A stretch of 64,000 nt of DNA from Methylophaga nitratireducenticrescens. GTDB lineage: Bacteria > Pseudomonadota > Gammaproteobacteria > Nitrosococcales > Methylophagaceae. The stretch spans positions 2,905,001-2,969,000 of the forward strand of contig NC_017857.3 of NCBI RefSeq assembly GCF_000260985.4, given 5' to 3'. Of this stretch, positions 11,048-24,600 are shown one piece after another (within the stretch, counting starts at the first letter, position 1; each line of letters begins with the position of its first letter). Below the pieces are notes generated by a model that saw only the letters and a list, made by a program, of their open reading frames with translations, did no database searches and was not told where the DNA came from. Made by a program: the position numbers and the translations under genes.

Positions 11048-11341
11048 TTATTCGCCAAGGAAGTTGAGATCAGCACCATCAGCTAATGTCACATAGGCTT
11101 TTTTCCAGTCACTGCGTTTACCGAAACTACGGCCTACACGTTTGACTTTGCCTTTAACATTGGCTGTTGATACAGCAGCAACTTTCACATCAAAAAGACT
11201 TTCTACAGCTTTTTTGATTTCAGCTTTGTTGGCGTTAGGTAATACTTTCAGTACTACCTGATTATGATCTTCGGCAACACGTGATGCTTTTTCAGCAACC
11301 ACTGGGCCAAGAATGATTTTGCTTAAGCGCTCTGTATTCAT
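11048..11341 (-). CDS. rplW: 50S ribosomal protein L23
   Basis: L23 is at the tunnel exit and is the main docking site for trigger factor and SRP. The 97-residue product contains [20 protein letters not shown] and the RNA-binding loop VNVKGKV-like segment [20 protein letters not shown]. Its ATG overlaps the rplD stop in an ATGA arrangement. Confidence 0.97.
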   Translation of the reverse strand: MNTERLSKIILGPVVAEKASRVAEDHNQVVLKVLPNANKAEIKKAVESLFDVKVAAVSTANVKGKVKRVGRSFGKRSDWKKAYVTLADGADLNFLGE

Positions 11342-11955
11342 ACAAATGACTCCTCAAGCTTGCGAATTGAGTCTTCACTCATTACGACTTTTTCAAAACG
11401 CAATAATGCAACTGGATTAACGTGAGCAGCATCTGTCGCGGCAATGTTATACAGATTACGAGATGCAAGCGCCAGATTACCGGCAGCATTTTCGGTTACG
11501 ATTAAAGCATTGTCGACACCCAGTGATTTAGTCATTGCTAACAAATCTTTTGTTTTAGGTGAATCGAGTTCAACTTTATCTACCACGACTAATGCATCTT
11601 TACGGCGCAACTCTGACAAAATGACAGATATCGCATTCCGATACATTTTACGATTGACCTTCTGGCTGTAATCGCGATTTTTTGATGCGAATGTAACACC
11701 ACCGCTACGCCATAATGGACTGCGGATGGTACCAGCACGTGCACGACCACTACCTTTTTGTGCAAAAGGTTTTCTACCGCCACCGCTCACTTCCGAGCGT
11801 GTTTTCTGTGCGTGCGTACCAGCACGTCCACCCGCTAAATAAGCGGTGACAACTTGGTGCACAAGTGACTCATTAAACTCACGATCAAGAAAGGTATCAG
11901 AAACAGTGATGTTTCCGGCTTTCTTACCGTTGAATGTTTGTAACTGAAGATCCAC
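11338..11955 (-). CDS. rplD: 50S ribosomal protein L4
   Basis: L4 lines the exit tunnel and in E. coli represses the S10 operon through a leader RNA. The 205-residue product has the long extended loop (AHKT-type: [40 protein letters not shown]). The start is GTG with a GGGGAA ribosome site. No separate S10 leader is available upstream of rpsJ for the E. coli style of L4 control. Confidence 0.97.
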   Translation of the reverse strand: MDLQLQTFNGKKAGNITVSDTFLDREFNESLVHQVVTAYLAGGRAGTHAQKTRSEVSGGGRKPFAQKGSGRARAGTIRSPLWRSGGVTFASKNRDYSQKVNRKMYRNAISVILSELRRKDALVVVDKVELDSPKTKDLLAMTKSLGVDNALIVTENAAGNLALASRNLYNIAATDAAHVNPVALLRFEKVVMSEDSIRKLEESFV

Positions 11956-11978
11956 GTTAATTCCCCTCAGAATCTTTC

Positions 11979-12611
11979 TTAGGCTTTCACAGCTGGGCAG
12001 ACAACGACATTACTGCCGGTCGCACCTGGCACTGAGCCTTTGACCAAAATCAGGTTCCGTTCCGCATCCACTCTGACAACAGAAAGATTTTGCAACGTGC
12101 GTTTTTTATCACCCATATGGCCAGCCATTTTTTTACCCTTGAACACACGTCCAGGAGTTTGACATTGACCAATTGAACCCGGCGCTCTATGTGACAAAGA
12201 GTTACCGTGTGTTGCATCACCGCCACGGAAACCGTAACGCTTAACAACACCAGCAAAACCTTTACCTTTTGTCAGACCTGAAACATCAATCTTCTGACCA
12301 GCTTCAAAAATATCTACTTTAATTTCAGCACCAACGGCAAGATCGTCATGCGAATCCACACGGAACTCACAAACTTTACGGCCTGCTGCTGCCTGAGCCT
12401 TGGCAAAATGTCCTGCCTGCGGCTTGGTCACACGTGAAGCTTTACGCTCTCCCACTGTGACTTGAATCGCGTTGTAGCCATCTGTATCGACAGATTTCAT
12501 CTGACTGATACGGTTTGGTTCTACCTCAATAACAGTAACCGGAGTTGAAACACCATCTTCAGAAAAGATGCGTGTCATACCACGTTTACGTCCGATGAGT
12601 CCGATAGTCAT
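11979..12611 (-). CDS. rplC: 50S ribosomal protein L3
   Basis: L3 helps start 50S assembly and reaches toward the peptidyl-transferase centre. The 210-residue product starts [20 protein letters not shown] and carries the conserved loop [20 protein letters not shown], containing the glutamine that PrmB methylates in E. coli. Confidence 0.98.
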   Translation of the reverse strand: MTIGLIGRKRGMTRIFSEDGVSTPVTVIEVEPNRISQMKSVDTDGYNAIQVTVGERKASRVTKPQAGHFAKAQAAAGRKVCEFRVDSHDDLAVGAEIKVDIFEAGQKIDVSGLTKGKGFAGVVKRYGFRGGDATHGNSLSHRAPGSIGQCQTPGRVFKGKKMAGHMGDKKRTLQNLSVVRVDAERNLILVKGSVPGATGSNVVVCPAVKA

Positions 12612-12624
12612 GACCCAACCCCTC

Positions 12625-12939
12625 TTAGTTCAACTTAATCTGGACATCAACGCCAGCGGCGAGATCCAGCTTCATCAGAGCATCAACTGTTTTATCAGTT
12701 GGCTCAACAATATCCATAAGACGCTTGTGCGTACGGATTTCGTACTGTTCACGTGCATCTTTGTTTACATGTGGTGAAATCAGCACAGTGAAACGTTCTT
12801 TTTTGGTCGGCAATGGAATTGGTCCATTGATACGAGCCCCAGTACGTTTTGCTGTTTCAACGATTTCCTTAGCTGATTGATCAATCAAACGATGATCAAA
12901 TGATTTCAGCCTAATTCTAATAGTTTGGGTTGCTGCCAT
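12625..12939 (-). CDS. rpsJ: 30S ribosomal protein S10 (NusE)
   Basis: S10 is a 30S head protein that also acts as NusE in transcription antitermination, pairing with NusB and NusG. The 104-residue product contains [40 protein letters not shown] and the end VDVQIKLN. It begins only 5 bp after the tufA stop, so it shares a transcript with the str genes. Confidence 0.98.
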   Translation of the reverse strand: MAATQTIRIRLKSFDHRLIDQSAKEIVETAKRTGARINGPIPLPTKKERFTVLISPHVNKDAREQYEIRTHKRLMDIVEPTDKTVDALMKLDLAAGVDVQIKLN

Positions 12940-12944
12940 TTCTA

Positions 12945-14135
12945 TTACTCAACGATTTTACTGACGACGCCAGCACCAACGGTGCGGCCGCCTTCACGAA
13001 TAGCAAAACGTAAACCTTCTTCCATCGCAATCGGATTGATTAAAGTTACGTCCATCTTGACGTTATCACCAGGCATAACCATTTCTACACCAGAGGGTAA
13101 TTCACAGGCACCTGTGACGTCGGTTGTACGGAAATAAAACTGTGGACGGTAACCATTGAAAAATGGTGTGTGACGGCCACCTTCGTCTTTCGACAAAATG
13201 TACACTTCCGCTTCAAATTTTGTATGGGGCTTGATAGTGCCCGGGTGCGCCAGTACCTGTCCACGGTCAACGTCTTCACGTTTGGTACCGCGTAACAACA
13301 CACCAACGTTGTCCCCTGCCTGACCTTGGTCCAGCAGTTTGCGGAACATTTCAACACCTGTACAGGTAGTTTTCTGCGTGTCTTTGATACCAACGATTTC
13401 GAGTTCGTCGCCAACTTTGACAATACCACGCTCTACACGACCGGTTACAACCGTACCACGACCAGAGATAGAGAAAACGTCTTCGATAGGCATTAAGAAT
13501 GCACCATCAATCGCTCGTTTCGGCTCTGGGAAGTATTCGTCCATCGCTTCAGCCAGACGCATAATTGAAGGAGCACCAATTTCGCTGGTATCGCCTTCCA
13601 ATGCTTTCAGTGCTGAACCAACAATAATTGGGGTGTCATCACCTGGGAAGTCATATGAATCCAATAATTCACGTACTTCCATTTCTACCAGTTCAATCAG
13701 CTCAGCATCATCAACCATGTCTGCTTTGTTCAGGTAAACAATGATGTATGGAACGCCAACCTGACGTGACAACAGAATGTGTTCACGTGTTTGTGGCATC
13801 GGGCCGTCTGCTGCGTTAACCACCAGAATCGCACCATCCATCTGTGCTGCACCCGTGATCATGTTTTTGACATAGTCAGCATGGCCTGGGCAGTCTACGT
13901 GGGCGTAATGACGATTCGCTGTTTCGTATTCTACGTGCGCTGTCGCAATCGTGATGCCGCGCTCTCTTTCTTCCGGTGCGTTATCAATATCCGCGTAATT
14001 TTTGAATTCGCCACCTGATGCTTCTGCCATTACTTTGGTAATCGCAGCTGTCAGTGTCGTTTTACCATGGTCAACGTGACCTATGGTGCCCACGTTTACG
14101 TGGGGTTTTGTACGTTCAAATTTTGCCTTGGACAT
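12945..14135 (-). CDS. tufA: elongation factor Tu (copy A)
   Basis: EF-Tu delivers aminoacyl-tRNA to the ribosome. The 396-residue product shows the GTP-binding motifs [14 protein letters not shown] and NKAD, followed by the two beta-barrel domains. It follows fusA by 24 bp and precedes rpsJ by 5 bp. The protein is identical to that of tufB at 29.3-30.5 kb; the DNA differs only at codon 2 and in the last few codons. Stop codon is TAA. Confidence 0.99.
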   Translation of the reverse strand: MSKAKFERTKPHVNVGTIGHVDHGKTTLTAAITKVMAEASGGEFKNYADIDNAPEERERGITIATAHVEYETANRHYAHVDCPGHADYVKNMITGAAQMDGAILVVNAADGPMPQTREHILLSRQVGVPYIIVYLNKADMVDDAELIELVEMEVRELLDSYDFPGDDTPIIVGSALKALEGDTSEIGAPSIMRLAEAMDEYFPEPKRAIDGAFLMPIEDVFSISGRGTVVTGRVERGIVKVGDELEIVGIKDTQKTTCTGVEMFRKLLDQGQAGDNVGVLLRGTKREDVDRGQVLAHPGTIKPHTKFEAEVYILSKDEGGRHTPFFNGYRPQFYFRTTDVTGACELPSGVEMVMPGDNVKMDVTLINPIAMEEGLRFAIREGGRTVGAGVVSKIVE

Positions 14136-14159
14136 CTGTCTACCTCGTTCAACTATGTT

Positions 14160-16259
14160 TTATTTCGTTTTGTTAATGATTGCTTCAGCCACATTTCCAG
14201 GAATTTCACTGTACTTCGCAAACACCATCGAATACGTTGCGCGTCCCTGTGTTGCTGAGCGTAAATCTGTTGCGTAACCGAACATTTCTGCTAATGGCAC
14301 TTCTGCCTTAATTATTTTTCCGCTTGGCGCATCATCCATACCGTTGACCAAGCCGCGACGGCGATTTAAATCACCCATCACATCTCCCATATAATCTTCG
14401 GGAGTAACCACTTCAATATTCATTATCGGTTCAAGTAATGCAGGCGACGCATCAAATGCACCGTTTCTAAAGGCCATCGAGCCAGCAACTTTAAAAGCCA
14501 TCTCATTTGAATCGACATCATGGTAAGAACCGTCAAACAAAGTTACTTTGACATCTTCCACAGGGTAGCCGGCTATTACACCATTTTTCATCTGCTCTTG
14601 TATACCCTTATCTACAGATGAAATGTATTCTTTTGGAACTGTCCCGCCGATCGTGGCATTTTCAAAGGCATATCCACTGCCTGAAGGCATTGGTTCCAAA
14701 CGTAACCAGACATGACCATATTGGCCACGGCCACCACTTTGGCGCACGAATTTGCCTTCAGCTTCTACTGTTTTACGGATAGTTTCTCTATAAGCAACTT
14801 GAGGCGCGCCGACATTCGCATCAACACCAAATTCGCGTTTCATACGATCGATAATAATGTCGAGATGCAGCTCGCCCATTCCGGCAATAATTGTTTGTGC
14901 GGATTCTTCATCCGTACGAACACGGAAAGATGGGTCTTCTTTGGCCAACTTACCTAATGCGATAGACATTTTTTCCTGATCAGCCTGTGTTCTAGGTTCG
15001 ATTGCCACCGAGATAACGGGCTCAGGAAATTCCATTCGCTCAAGTGTAATAATATGATCAGGATGGCAAAGCGTTTCACCAGTTGTTGTATCTTTCAGTC
15101 CGATCGCTGCAGCTATATCACCGGCATAGACTTCGGTAATCTCTTCTCGACTGTTGGCATGCATTTGAACCAAACGACCAATACGTTCTTTTTTTCCCTT
15201 AACAGGATTAAAAACGGCATCGCCTGATTTCAAAACACCGGAGTAAACACGGAAAAAAGTTAAAGTACCAACAAACGTATCAGTAGCAATTTTAAATGCT
15301 AAAGCAGCAAAGGGTTCTTTGTCATCCGCCTGTCTTGTTGCGTATTCTTCTCTTTCAACATCGACCAGTCCTTTAATGGCTGGTACTTCGGTAGGTGAAG
15401 GTAAATATTCAACAACCGCATCCAATACAGCTTGAACGCCTTTGTTTTTGAAGGCAGATCCACAAAAAGCCGGAACGATTTCGTTTGCTAGGGCCAGGGA
15501 TCGAATACCTTGCTTAATCTGTTCGTTAGTAAGCACGCCGGTATCAAGATACTGATTCATTAATTCTTCGTTTGCATCAGCAGCGGCTTCAACCAGCTGT
15601 TCACGATATGTCTCGCACTCGGAAAGCATATCGCTTGGAATTTCGCGAGCGTCATAGGTCACACCCATGTCGTCCTGATTCCAATAAATTGCCTGCATAC
15701 GCACCAAGTCGACAACACCTTCAAAGCGTTCTTCTGCACCAATAGGTAATTGCATAACAACAGGTCGCGAGCCTAAACGTTTCTTAATTTGGTCAACGAC
15801 ACGAAGAAAGTCCGCTCCCTGACGATCCATCTTATTAACAAAAGCCAGACGAGGGACATGATATTTATTTGCTTGACGCCAGACAGTTTCTGACTGAGGC
15901 TCTACGCCACCCACTGCACAGAAAACTGCAACGGCACCATCAAGCACACGCAGCGAACGTTCGACTTCGATAGTGAAGTCAACGTGACCTGGTGTATCAA
16001 TAATATTTATTCGATGTTGGGGAAATTGTTGATCCATACCGGCCCAGAAGCAGGTAGTAGCAGCAGAGGTAATAGTAATACCCCGCTCTTGCTCCTGTTC
16101 CATCCAGTCCATAGTAGCAGCACCGTCGTGAACCTCACCAATTTTATGTGAAATACCCGTGTAAAACAGCACGCGCTCTGTCGTTGTGGTTTTACCCGCG
16201 TCGATATGCGCCATGATGCCTATATTCCGGTATCTATTAATAGGTGTACTACGTGCCAC
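14160..16259 (-). CDS. fusA: elongation factor G
   Basis: EF-G drives ribosomal translocation and, with RRF, recycling. The 699-residue protein has the G1 motif [13 protein letters not shown]3 DTPGHVDF and NKMD, then domains II to V ending in the typical [20 protein letters not shown] segment. The start is GTG. A 9-bp hairpin lies in the gap after rpsG. Only one EF-G gene is in the window. Confidence 0.99.
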   Translation of the reverse strand: MARSTPINRYRNIGIMAHIDAGKTTTTERVLFYTGISHKIGEVHDGAATMDWMEQEQERGITITSAATTCFWAGMDQQFPQHRINIIDTPGHVDFTIEVERSLRVLDGAVAVFCAVGGVEPQSETVWRQANKYHVPRLAFVNKMDRQGADFLRVVDQIKKRLGSRPVVMQLPIGAEERFEGVVDLVRMQAIYWNQDDMGVTYDAREIPSDMLSECETYREQLVEAAADANEELMNQYLDTGVLTNEQIKQGIRSLALANEIVPAFCGSAFKNKGVQAVLDAVVEYLPSPTEVPAIKGLVDVEREEYATRQADDKEPFAALAFKIATDTFVGTLTFFRVYSGVLKSGDAVFNPVKGKKERIGRLVQMHANSREEITEVYAGDIAAAIGLKDTTTGETLCHPDHIITLERMEFPEPVISVAIEPRTQADQEKMSIALGKLAKEDPSFRVRTDEESAQTIIAGMGELHLDIIIDRMKREFGVDANVGAPQVAYRETIRKTVEAEGKFVRQSGGRGQYGHVWLRLEPMPSGSGYAFENATIGGTVPKEYISSVDKGIQEQMKNGVIAGYPVEDVKVTLFDGSYHDVDSNEMAFKVAGSMAFRNGAFDASPALLEPIMNIEVVTPEDYMGDVMGDLNRRRGLVNGMDDAPSGKIIKAEVPLAEMFGYATDLRSATQGRATYSMVFAKYSEIPGNVAEAIINKTK

Positions 16260-16300
16260 TATAGCTACTCTTTACGATCAACAATGTTAAAGAACGAAAT

Positions 16301-16324
16301 CTTGCCTGAATCTGGTCAGGCAAG
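16301..16324 (-). promoter_or_regulatory. hairpin in the rpsG-fusA gap
   Basis: A perfect 9-bp inverted repeat (CTTGCCTGA / TCAGGCAAG) with a 6-nt loop sits between rpsG and fusA. No T-run follows it on the minus strand, so it is not a standard intrinsic terminator. It could be a processing site, a stability element or a protein-binding RNA. The structure is seen; the role is not known. Confidence 0.5.
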
Positions 16325-16333
16325 GGGTATTAC

Positions 16334-16813
<480 letters not shown>

Positions 16814-16850
16814 CTAAAACTTTAATTTACGCTCAGTGCTTCCCGGGGTT

Positions 16851-17225
16851 TTAACCTTTAGGACGTTTTGCACCATATTTAGAGCGGCCTTGACGACGTG
16901 CAGAAACACCAGAGGTATCCAAAGCACCACGCACAGTGTGATAACGCACACCAGGCAAATCTTTTACACGACCACCACGAATTAATACAACGCTATGCTC
17001 TTGCAGATTGTGACCTTCACCACCAATGTATGAAGTCACCTCAAAACCATTAGTTAAACGCACACGAGCGACTTTACGCATCGCTGAGTTTGGTTTCTTA
17101 GGTGTTGTTGTGTAAACACGAGTGCAAACACCACGACGTTGAGGACAAGCCTGCAAAGCCGGAACATTATTCTTTTTCTTTTGCTTCAATCTCGGTTTAC
17201 GAACCAACTGATTAATTGTTGCCAT
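16851..17225 (-). CDS. rpsL: 30S ribosomal protein S12
   Basis: S12 sits at the decoding centre. The 124-residue product has the conserved [20 protein letters not shown] and [20 protein letters not shown] loops. The two lysines where streptomycin-resistance changes usually occur are unchanged. It is the first gene of the str cluster, downstream of a terminator that separates it from rpoC. Confidence 0.98.
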   Translation of the reverse strand: MATINQLVRKPRLKQKKKNNVPALQACPQRRGVCTRVYTTTPKKPNSAMRKVARVRLTNGFEVTSYIGGEGHNLQEHSVVLIRGGRVKDLPGVRYHTVRGALDTSGVSARRQGRSKYGAKRPKG

Positions 17226-17295
17226 TAATACAACCTTAACAAATATCTATTGATGGTAGCCTGCGATACTAAATCTTCTCGCATTACCATTCCAG

Positions 17296-17327
17296 TAAAA
17301 AGCGGGCATCCAAATTAAGGATGCCCG
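17296..17327 (-). terminator. intrinsic terminator after rpoC
   Basis: On the minus strand a perfect 9-bp stem (CGGGCATCC / GGATGCCCG) with a 7-nt loop is followed by C and five T. It lies 51 bp past the rpoC stop and about 80 bp before rpsL, so it ends the rpoBC transcript and separates it from the str operon. Confidence 0.9.
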
Positions 17328-17378
17328 ACAAAGAAGAGGAATTTTACAATGCACTAATGCATTGCGTCAAGGCTTCTT

Positions 17379-20300
17379 TTAAGAAGCTTCGTTGATTTCT
17401 TCCTCACTATTTTCAATCACTTCCGTTACAGGTTCAGTTTTTGGAACCGATCCACCGTGACGGCGACGTTGACGCTCTTTATGATACGCCAGACCGGTAC
17501 CGGCAGGTATCAATCGACCCACAATTACATTTTCTTTCAACCCACGTAAACTATCACTCTTACCGGTTACTGCGGCATCAGTCAGTACACGTGTTGTTTC
17601 CTGGAACGAAGCTGCTGAAATGAAGGAGTCTGTAGCCAATGATGCTTTGGTAATGCCCAACAGCATTGGTGTAAACAGAACACCCAGTTTATCCTGTCCA
17701 GCTAATTCATCATTAGCATCAAGTACTCGATCAAATTCAACCTGCTCGCCTTTGAGGAATTTGCTGTCACCGGCAGCATCAATTTCAACTTTACGCAACA
17801 TCTGTCTAACAATAACCTCAATGTGCTTATCGTTAATCTTAACGCCCTGTAAACGGTAAACTTCCTGTACTTCACTGACCATGTAGTTTGCCAATGCCAG
17901 AATTCCTTTCAGTCGCAAGATATCATGCGGATCTTCTGGACCATCAACTATCATTTCACCTTTTTCAATGTGTTCACCTTCAAACACTGAAACATGGCGC
18001 CATTTTGGTATCAGCTCTTCGTGTGGATCGCCTTCTTTAGGCGTAATAATCAAACGCTGTTTACCTTTGGTTTCTTTACCAAAACTAATGGTACCGCTGA
18101 TTTCTGCCATCAATGCAGGATCTTTCGGTTTACGTGCTTCGAACAAGTCAGCAACACGTGGCAGCCCCCCGGTAATATCACGGGTCTTACTGCTTTCCTG
18201 AGGAATACGCGCCAGGATATCACCAATCTCAACTTCCATTCCGTCAGTAACACGAACAATTGCACCACCTGGCAGGAAGTATTGAGCCGGAATATCCGTT
18301 CCTACAATATTGACGTCATTACCATGGTCATCAACCAACTTAACCATAGGACGCATATCTTTCGCTGCACTACTACGCTGTTTTGGCTCACGAATAATCA
18401 AACTGGTCAGGCCAGTGACCTCATCCACTTGCTTATCAACGGTAACACCTTCAACCAGATCGCTTAAACGAACATGACCTTTTACTTCCGTTACAACCGG
18501 ATGAGTATGTGGATCCCAGGTTGCTACGATTTGTCCTGCATCAACTGCATCATCATCTGCTACAGCAATTTCAGCACCATATGGAATCTTGTAACGTTCA
18601 CGCTCACGGCCATTTTCATCAATCAGATGCAATTCACCAGAACGGGAAACAGCGATAAATTTACCGGCCGAGTTTTCTACAGCCTTGATGTTGAAGTAAC
18701 GGATATGACCTTTAAACTTCAGCACAACTGAATTATCTGCAGCGGTACGAGATGCGGCACCACCGATGTGGAAGGTACGCATGGTTAACTGTGTACCTGG
18801 TTCACCGATAGATTGTGCAGCAATAACCCCAACAGCTTCACCAACATTAATCTTATGTCCACGACCAAGATCACGACCATAACATGAAGCACATACACCG
18901 TAGCGTGATTCACAGGTAATAGCACTGCGAACCATAACTTCGTCAATACCTTCTCGTTCCAGTTTTGTAACAGAGCCTTCATCAATCATATGGCCTGTTT
19001 GCAGTACGACTTCGCCTTCACTGTTTAATACGTCTTCAGAAACAACACGACCCAAAACACGTTCACCCAAGGCTTCAACGACATCACCACCTTCGATTAT
19101 TGGTGTCATGCTAATACCGTTAGAGGTACCACAATCATCTTCGATAACAACCAAGTCCTGCGATACGTCAACCAGACGACGGGTCAGATAACCCGAGTTA
19201 GCTGTTTTCAATGCAGTATCGGCAAGACCTTTACGAGCACCATGCGTTGAGATGAAGTACTGTAATACATCGAGGCCTTCACGGAAGTTAGCCGTAATAG
19301 GTGTTTCGATGATTGAGCCGTCCGGCTTAGCCATCAGGCCACGCATACCCGCCAACTGACGAATCTGTGCAGCACTACCACGAGCACCTGAATCAGCCAT
19401 CATGTAGATGGAGTTCATTGATTGTTGCTGAACCTGATTACCTTCGGCATCAAGTACGGTATCGGTACCCAGACCATCCATCATTGCTTTAGCAATTTGA
19501 TCGTTGGTACGAGACCAGATATCGATGATCTTGTTGTAACGTTCACCATCAGTAACCAAACCAGAAGCATATTGCGTGGCAATTTCTTCCACTTCAGCTT
19601 CAGCTTTAGCCAGAATGTTGCCTTTGGCTTCTGGTATCACCATGTCATCTGCACAAACAGACGCACCTGACATAGTGGCCTGGTTAAAGCCCAGATACAT
19701 CAGTTGATCAGCAAAAATAACGGTATCTTTTAAACCTAAACGACGGTAGCAAGTGTTGATCAGGTCACCAATCGCTTTCTTAGTCATGGTGCGATCAACA
19801 ACGGCAAAAGGCAGACCTTTTGGCACAATACTAAACAACATTGCACGACCTACAGTTGTTTCAATGCGAATTGTACGGTTCTGTTCGGGTTCTGGCAGCG
19901 TGACATCAGTTTCTTCAATACGGACCATCACTTTTGCATGTAATGAGACCGCTTTATTATCATATGCACGTCTCAGTTCGGAGATATCTGCAAAACGACT
20001 GCCTTCACCCTTTTCATTCACTAAAGAACGGGTCATGTAATACAGACCCAAAACAACGTCCTGTGATGGGATAATGATTGGTTCGCCATTGGCTGGTGAC
20101 AAAATATTATTTGTCGCCATCATCAACGAACGTGCTTCCAGTTGTGCCTCTAAAGACAATGGTACGTGAACAGCCATTTGGTCACCGTCAAAGTCGGCGT
20201 TATATGCCGCACAGACCAACGGATGCAACTGGATTGCCTTACCTTCAATCAATAATGGTTCGAAAGCCTGGATACCTAAACGATGCAGTGTTGGTGCACG

Positions 20301-21572
20301 GTTAAGTAACACTGGATGTTCGCGAATAACTTCTTCAAGAATATCCCAAACTTCCGGCCCTTCCCGTTCTACCATTTTTTTGGCAGCTTTAATTGTAGTG
20401 GCTTGACCACTACGTTCCAGTTTGCCGTAAATAAATGGTTTAAACAGTTCCAACGCCATTTTTTTCGGCAAGCCACATTGGTGTAGTTTCAGATATGGGC
20501 CTACCACGATAACTGAACGACCTGAATAGTCGACACGTTTACCGAGCAAGTTTTGGCGGAAACGGCCCTGCTTACCTTTGATCATATCAGCCAAAGATTT
20601 TAATGGCATACGGTTGGTGCCGGTAATCGCACGGCCACGACGACCGTTATCTAGCAATGCATCCACTGATTCCTGCAACATGCGTTTTTCATTACGCACA
20701 ATGATATCTGGAGCATTCAAATCCAACAGACGCTTCAGACGATTGTTACGGTTTATCACGCGTCGGTACAGATCATTCAGATCTGAAGTCGCAAAACGAC
20801 CACCATCCAATGGAACCAAAGGACGTAAATCTGGAGGCAATACCGGTAACACTTCCATGACCATCCATTCCGGTTTATTACCTGAATCCAGGAAGGCTTC
20901 CATTAATTTCAAACGTTTGGTCAGCTTCTTAATCTTGGTTTCGGAATTGGTGCCTTCGATTTGATCTCGAATGACATCGACCTCTTTAGTCAAATCAATA
21001 TTTCTTAACAATTCCTGAACCGCTTCGGCCCCCATACGAGCATCAAATTCATCGCCGTATTCTTCGACTGCTTGCATGAACATTTCATCAGAAAGTAATT
21101 GGCCTCTTTCCAAAGGAGTCATGCCCGGATCAACAACAATAAACGCTTCAAAATATAAAACACGTTCAATGTCACGTAAGGTCATATCCAAGAACAGTGA
21201 AATACGTGATGGTAGAGATTTCAAAAACCAGATATGTGCAACCGGACTGGCAAGTTCAATATGGCCCATGCGTTCACGGCGTACTTTAGCCACAGTGACT
21301 TCAACACCACACTTTTCACAAATTACGCCACGATGTTTCAGGCGTTTGTACTTACCACACAAGCATTCGTAGTCTTTAACCGGACCAAAAATCTTGCAAC
21401 AGAACAAACCTTCACGTTCTGGCTTAAAGGTACGGTAGTTAATAGTTTCCGGCTTTTTAACTTCACCAAACGACCAGGAACGCACCATTTTTGGTGATGC
21501 CAGACCGATACGAATCGCATCAAATTCTTCTGGCTGGGTTTGTTGCTTTAACATGTTAAGCAAATCTTTCAT
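17379..21572 (-). CDS. rpoC: RNA polymerase subunit beta'
   Basis: This is the catalytic beta' subunit. The 1397-residue protein includes the amino-terminal zinc ribbon ([20 protein letters not shown]), the active-site loop NADFDGDQM with three aspartates that bind magnesium, the trigger-loop region and the second zinc site ([20 protein letters not shown]). It follows rpoB by 55 bp. Length and order are typical for the class. Confidence 0.99.
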   Translation of the reverse strand: MKDLLNMLKQQTQPEEFDAIRIGLASPKMVRSWSFGEVKKPETINYRTFKPEREGLFCCKIFGPVKDYECLCGKYKRLKHRGVICEKCGVEVTVAKVRRERMGHIELASPVAHIWFLKSLPSRISLFLDMTLRDIERVLYFEAFIVVDPGMTPLERGQLLSDEMFMQAVEEYGDEFDARMGAEAVQELLRNIDLTKEVDVIRDQIEGTNSETKIKKLTKRLKLMEAFLDSGNKPEWMVMEVLPVLPPDLRPLVPLDGGRFATSDLNDLYRRVINRNNRLKRLLDLNAPDIIVRNEKRMLQESVDALLDNGRRGRAITGTNRMPLKSLADMIKGKQGRFRQNLLGKRVDYSGRSVIVVGPYLKLHQCGLPKKMALELFKPFIYGKLERSGQATTIKAAKKMVEREGPEVWDILEEVIREHPVLLNRAPTLHRLGIQAFEPLLIEGKAIQLHPLVCAAYNADFDGDQMAVHVPLSLEAQLEARSLMMATNNILSPANGEPIIIPSQDVVLGLYYMTRSLVNEKGEGSRFADISELRRAYDNKAVSLHAKVMVRIEETDVTLPEPEQNRTIRIETTVGRAMLFSIVPKGLPFAVVDRTMTKKAIGDLINTCYRRLGLKDTVIFADQLMYLGFNQATMSGASVCADDMVIPEAKGNILAKAEAEVEEIATQYASGLVTDGERYNKIIDIWSRTNDQIAKAMMDGLGTDTVLDAEGNQVQQQSMNSIYMMADSGARGSAAQIRQLAGMRGLMAKPDGSIIETPITANFREGLDVLQYFISTHGARKGLADTALKTANSGYLTRRLVDVSQDLVVIEDDCGTSNGISMTPIIEGGDVVEALGERVLGRVVSEDVLNSEGEVVLQTGHMIDEGSVTKLEREGIDEVMVRSAITCESRYGVCASCYGRDLGRGHKINVGEAVGVIAAQSIGEPGTQLTMRTFHIGGAASRTAADNSVVLKFKGHIRYFNIKAVENSAGKFIAVSRSGELHLIDENGRERERYKIPYGAEIAVADDDAVDAGQIVATWDPHTHPVVTEVKGHVRLSDLVEGVTVDKQVDEVTGLTSLIIREPKQRSSAAKDMRPMVKLVDDHGNDVNIVGTDIPAQYFLPGGAIVRVTDGMEVEIGDILARIPQESSKTRDITGGLPRVADLFEARKPKDPALMAEISGTISFGKETKGKQRLIITPKEGDPHEELIPKWRHVSVFEGEHIEKGEMIVDGPEDPHDILRLKGILALANYMVSEVQEVYRLQGVKINDKHIEVIVRQMLRKVEIDAAGDSKFLKGEQVEFDRVLDANDELAGQDKLGVLFTPMLLGITKASLATDSFISAASFQETTRVLTDAAVTGKSDSLRGLKENVIVGRLIPAGTGLAYHKERQRRRHGGSVPKTEPVTEVIENSEEEINEAS

Positions 21573-21627
21573 ATTTTTTCTCCGCTGTCGTTAAACGACA
21601 TATGTCCTGATTATCGGTTTGCGTTCT

Positions 21628-24600
21628 TTACTCTTCAACCAGGTCGACATCAATACCCAGTGAGCGAATCTCACGTGTTAATACTTTGAAGGATTCAGGC
21701 ATACCTGCATCCATCCGATAATCACCATCAACGATGTTTTTATAAATCTTGGTCCGGCCGTTAACATCATCCGATTTGACTGTCAGCATTTCTTGGAGTG
21801 TATAGGCAGCACCATATGCTTGCAGTGCCCAAACCTCCATCTCACCAAATCGCTGACCACCAAACTGAGCTTTACCACCCAACGGCTGTTGCGTGACAAG
21901 GCTGTAAGGGCCAGTCGAACGAGCATGCATTTTGTCATCCACCAAGTGATTCAGTTTCAGGATGTGCATATAACCAATAGTAACCGGTCGATGGAATATT
22001 TCCCCCGTACGACCATCTATAAGTTTTGCCTGGCCTGTTGTAGGTAAGCCAGCAAGATCTAACATCGCCTTAATTTCGCCTTCGTCAGCACCGTCAAATA
22101 CTGGTGTTGCCATCGGCACACCAGCTTGCAGATTGCCAGCTAGTTCAATGATTTCTTCATCATTTAATGAATCCAAATCTTCTTTCTTACCGCTGGTGTT
22201 ATAGATCTTGCCCAAGAACTCTCTCAGTTCTGCAATATCTCGTTGTTGCTGCAGCATTTCTTCGATCTTATAGCCCAGACCTTTTGCAGCCCAACCAAGA
22301 TGAACTTCCAAGATCTGACCGATATTCATACGTGATGGAACACCAAGCGGATTCAGAACGATGTCAACCGGACGACCGTCCTGGGTATAAGGCATATCTT
22401 CAACCGGGACGATATTTGAAATAACACCTTTATTACCATGACGACCAGCCAATTTATCACCAGGCTGGATACGACGTTTAACCGCCAGAAAAACTTTAAC
22501 CATACGTTGAACGCCTGGCGCCAGATCATGACCAGAGGTCAGCTTATCTTTCTTGATTTGGAAAGCTTCATCCATATCAGTACGATACTGCTTGATTTGG
22601 TTGGCAGTAGATTCAAGCATTGCGTTCAGTTCATCTGAAGCCATCTGAATGTCATACCACTGAGATTTCTCCAGGGTTTTCAGATATGCCTTGGTGATTT
22701 TGTCACCTTTCTTCAGACCAGGCGCTTTATCTGCGACTTTTCCTGACAGGTTACGTTCCAGCCGAGCAAAAACGTCATCGACCATAATACGATGTTGATC
22801 TTTTAAATCTGCCCAGACTTTTTCCAGTTCTGCTTTTTCAATCTGGCGAGTACGTTCGTCTTTTTCAACACCATCACGAGTGAAAACTTGAACATCAACG
22901 ACTGTACCGTAAGTACCTGAAGGTACTCGTAAAGAAGAGTCCTTAACGTCAGCAGCCTTTTCACCAAAGATCGCTCTTAGCAGCTTTTCTTCAGGTGTTA
23001 ATTGCGTTTCACCTTTAGGAGTGACTTTACCGACAAGAAAATCGCCAGGCTTAACTTCAGCACCAACATATACAATGCCTGATTCATCCAGTTTAGCCAG
23101 AGCACTTTCACTAACGTTGGGAATATCACCCGTTACTTCTTCAGTACCTAACTTGGTATCACGCGCCAGACAATTCAGTTCCTGAATATGAATGGTGGTG
23201 AAACGATCTTCTTCAACAACACGTTCTGATAACAAAATCGAATCTTCGAAGTTGTAACCATTCCACGGCATAAAGGCAACCAGCATATTTTGTCCCAGCG
23301 CCAACTCACCTTTGTCAGTTGAAGGACCATCTGCCAGGACGTCACCTTTGGCAACAATATCACCAGGCTTGACGATCGGACGTTGGTTTATCGTTGTGCT
23401 TTGATTGGAACGGGCATATTTGATCAGGTTATAAATATCAACACCAGATTCGTTATCTTCCGTTTCGTCATCATTTACTCGAATAACGATACGACTCGCA
23501 TCAACGGAATCCACCTCTCCGCCACGTTTTGCAGTGACCATGACACCTGAATCCTGAGCAACAACACGCTCCATACCAGTACCGACTAATGGCTTATCAG
23601 CACGTAATGTTGGTACCGCCTGACGTTGCATGTTCGACCCCATCAATGCCCGGTTAGCATCATCATGTTCCAGGAACGGTATTAATGATGCAGCTACCGA
23701 CACAACCTGACGTGGAGAAACGTCCATCAACTGCACTTGTTCTGAAGGCATTAAGGAAAATTCATTTTTATGACGACATGGAACCATGTTGTCAGCAATT
23801 GAAAAATCTTCATTCAGATTGATAGTTGCCTGCGCAATACGGTATTCACCTTCATCAATTGCAGACAAATAAACGATTTCATCAGTTGCTTTACCATCAA
23901 TTACTTTACGGTACGGTGTTTCAATAAAACCATATTGATTAGTTCTTGCATAACATGCCAAAGAGTTAATCAACCCGATGTTCGGGCCTTCCGGCGTTTC
24001 AATGGGGCAAACACGACCATAATGTGTTGGATGAACGTCACGAACCTCAAAGCCCGCTCGCTCGCGCGTCAAACCACCAGGCCCTAAAGCTGACACACGT
24101 CTTTTGTGAGTTACTTCAGATAGTGGGTTATTTTGATCCATGAATTGTGATAATTGACTTGAACCAAAGAATTCTTTAATCGCGGCAGCAACCGGCTTGG
24201 CATTGATGAGTTGCTGTGGCATCAAACCTTCAGATTCTGCAATGCTCAGACGTTCACGAACGGCACGTTCAACACGGACCAAACCGACACGGAACTGGTT
24301 TTCTGCCATTTCGCCAACACTTCGTACCCGGCGGTTACCAAGGTGGTCAATATCATCGACAACACCAAATCCGTTACGAATAGTGATCAATTCTTTCAAA
24401 ACAGCTACGATATCTTCTTTAGATAAGATTCCCTCACCATCAAGTTCTTCACGACCCAAACGGCGGTTAAACTTCATCCGGCCAACATTAGACAGGTCAT
24501 AACGATCCTGGCTGAAAAACAGACTGGTAAATAAATTCTGTGCAGCATCTTCAGTTGGTGGCTCGCCAGGACGCATCATGCGATAGATTTCAACTTTGGC

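Noticed and set aside
17240-17296. Promoter directly before rpsL
   Set aside because: A TAGTAT hexamer is present but the -35 match at 17 bp is poor, so no site is claimed, though one is expected after the terminator.
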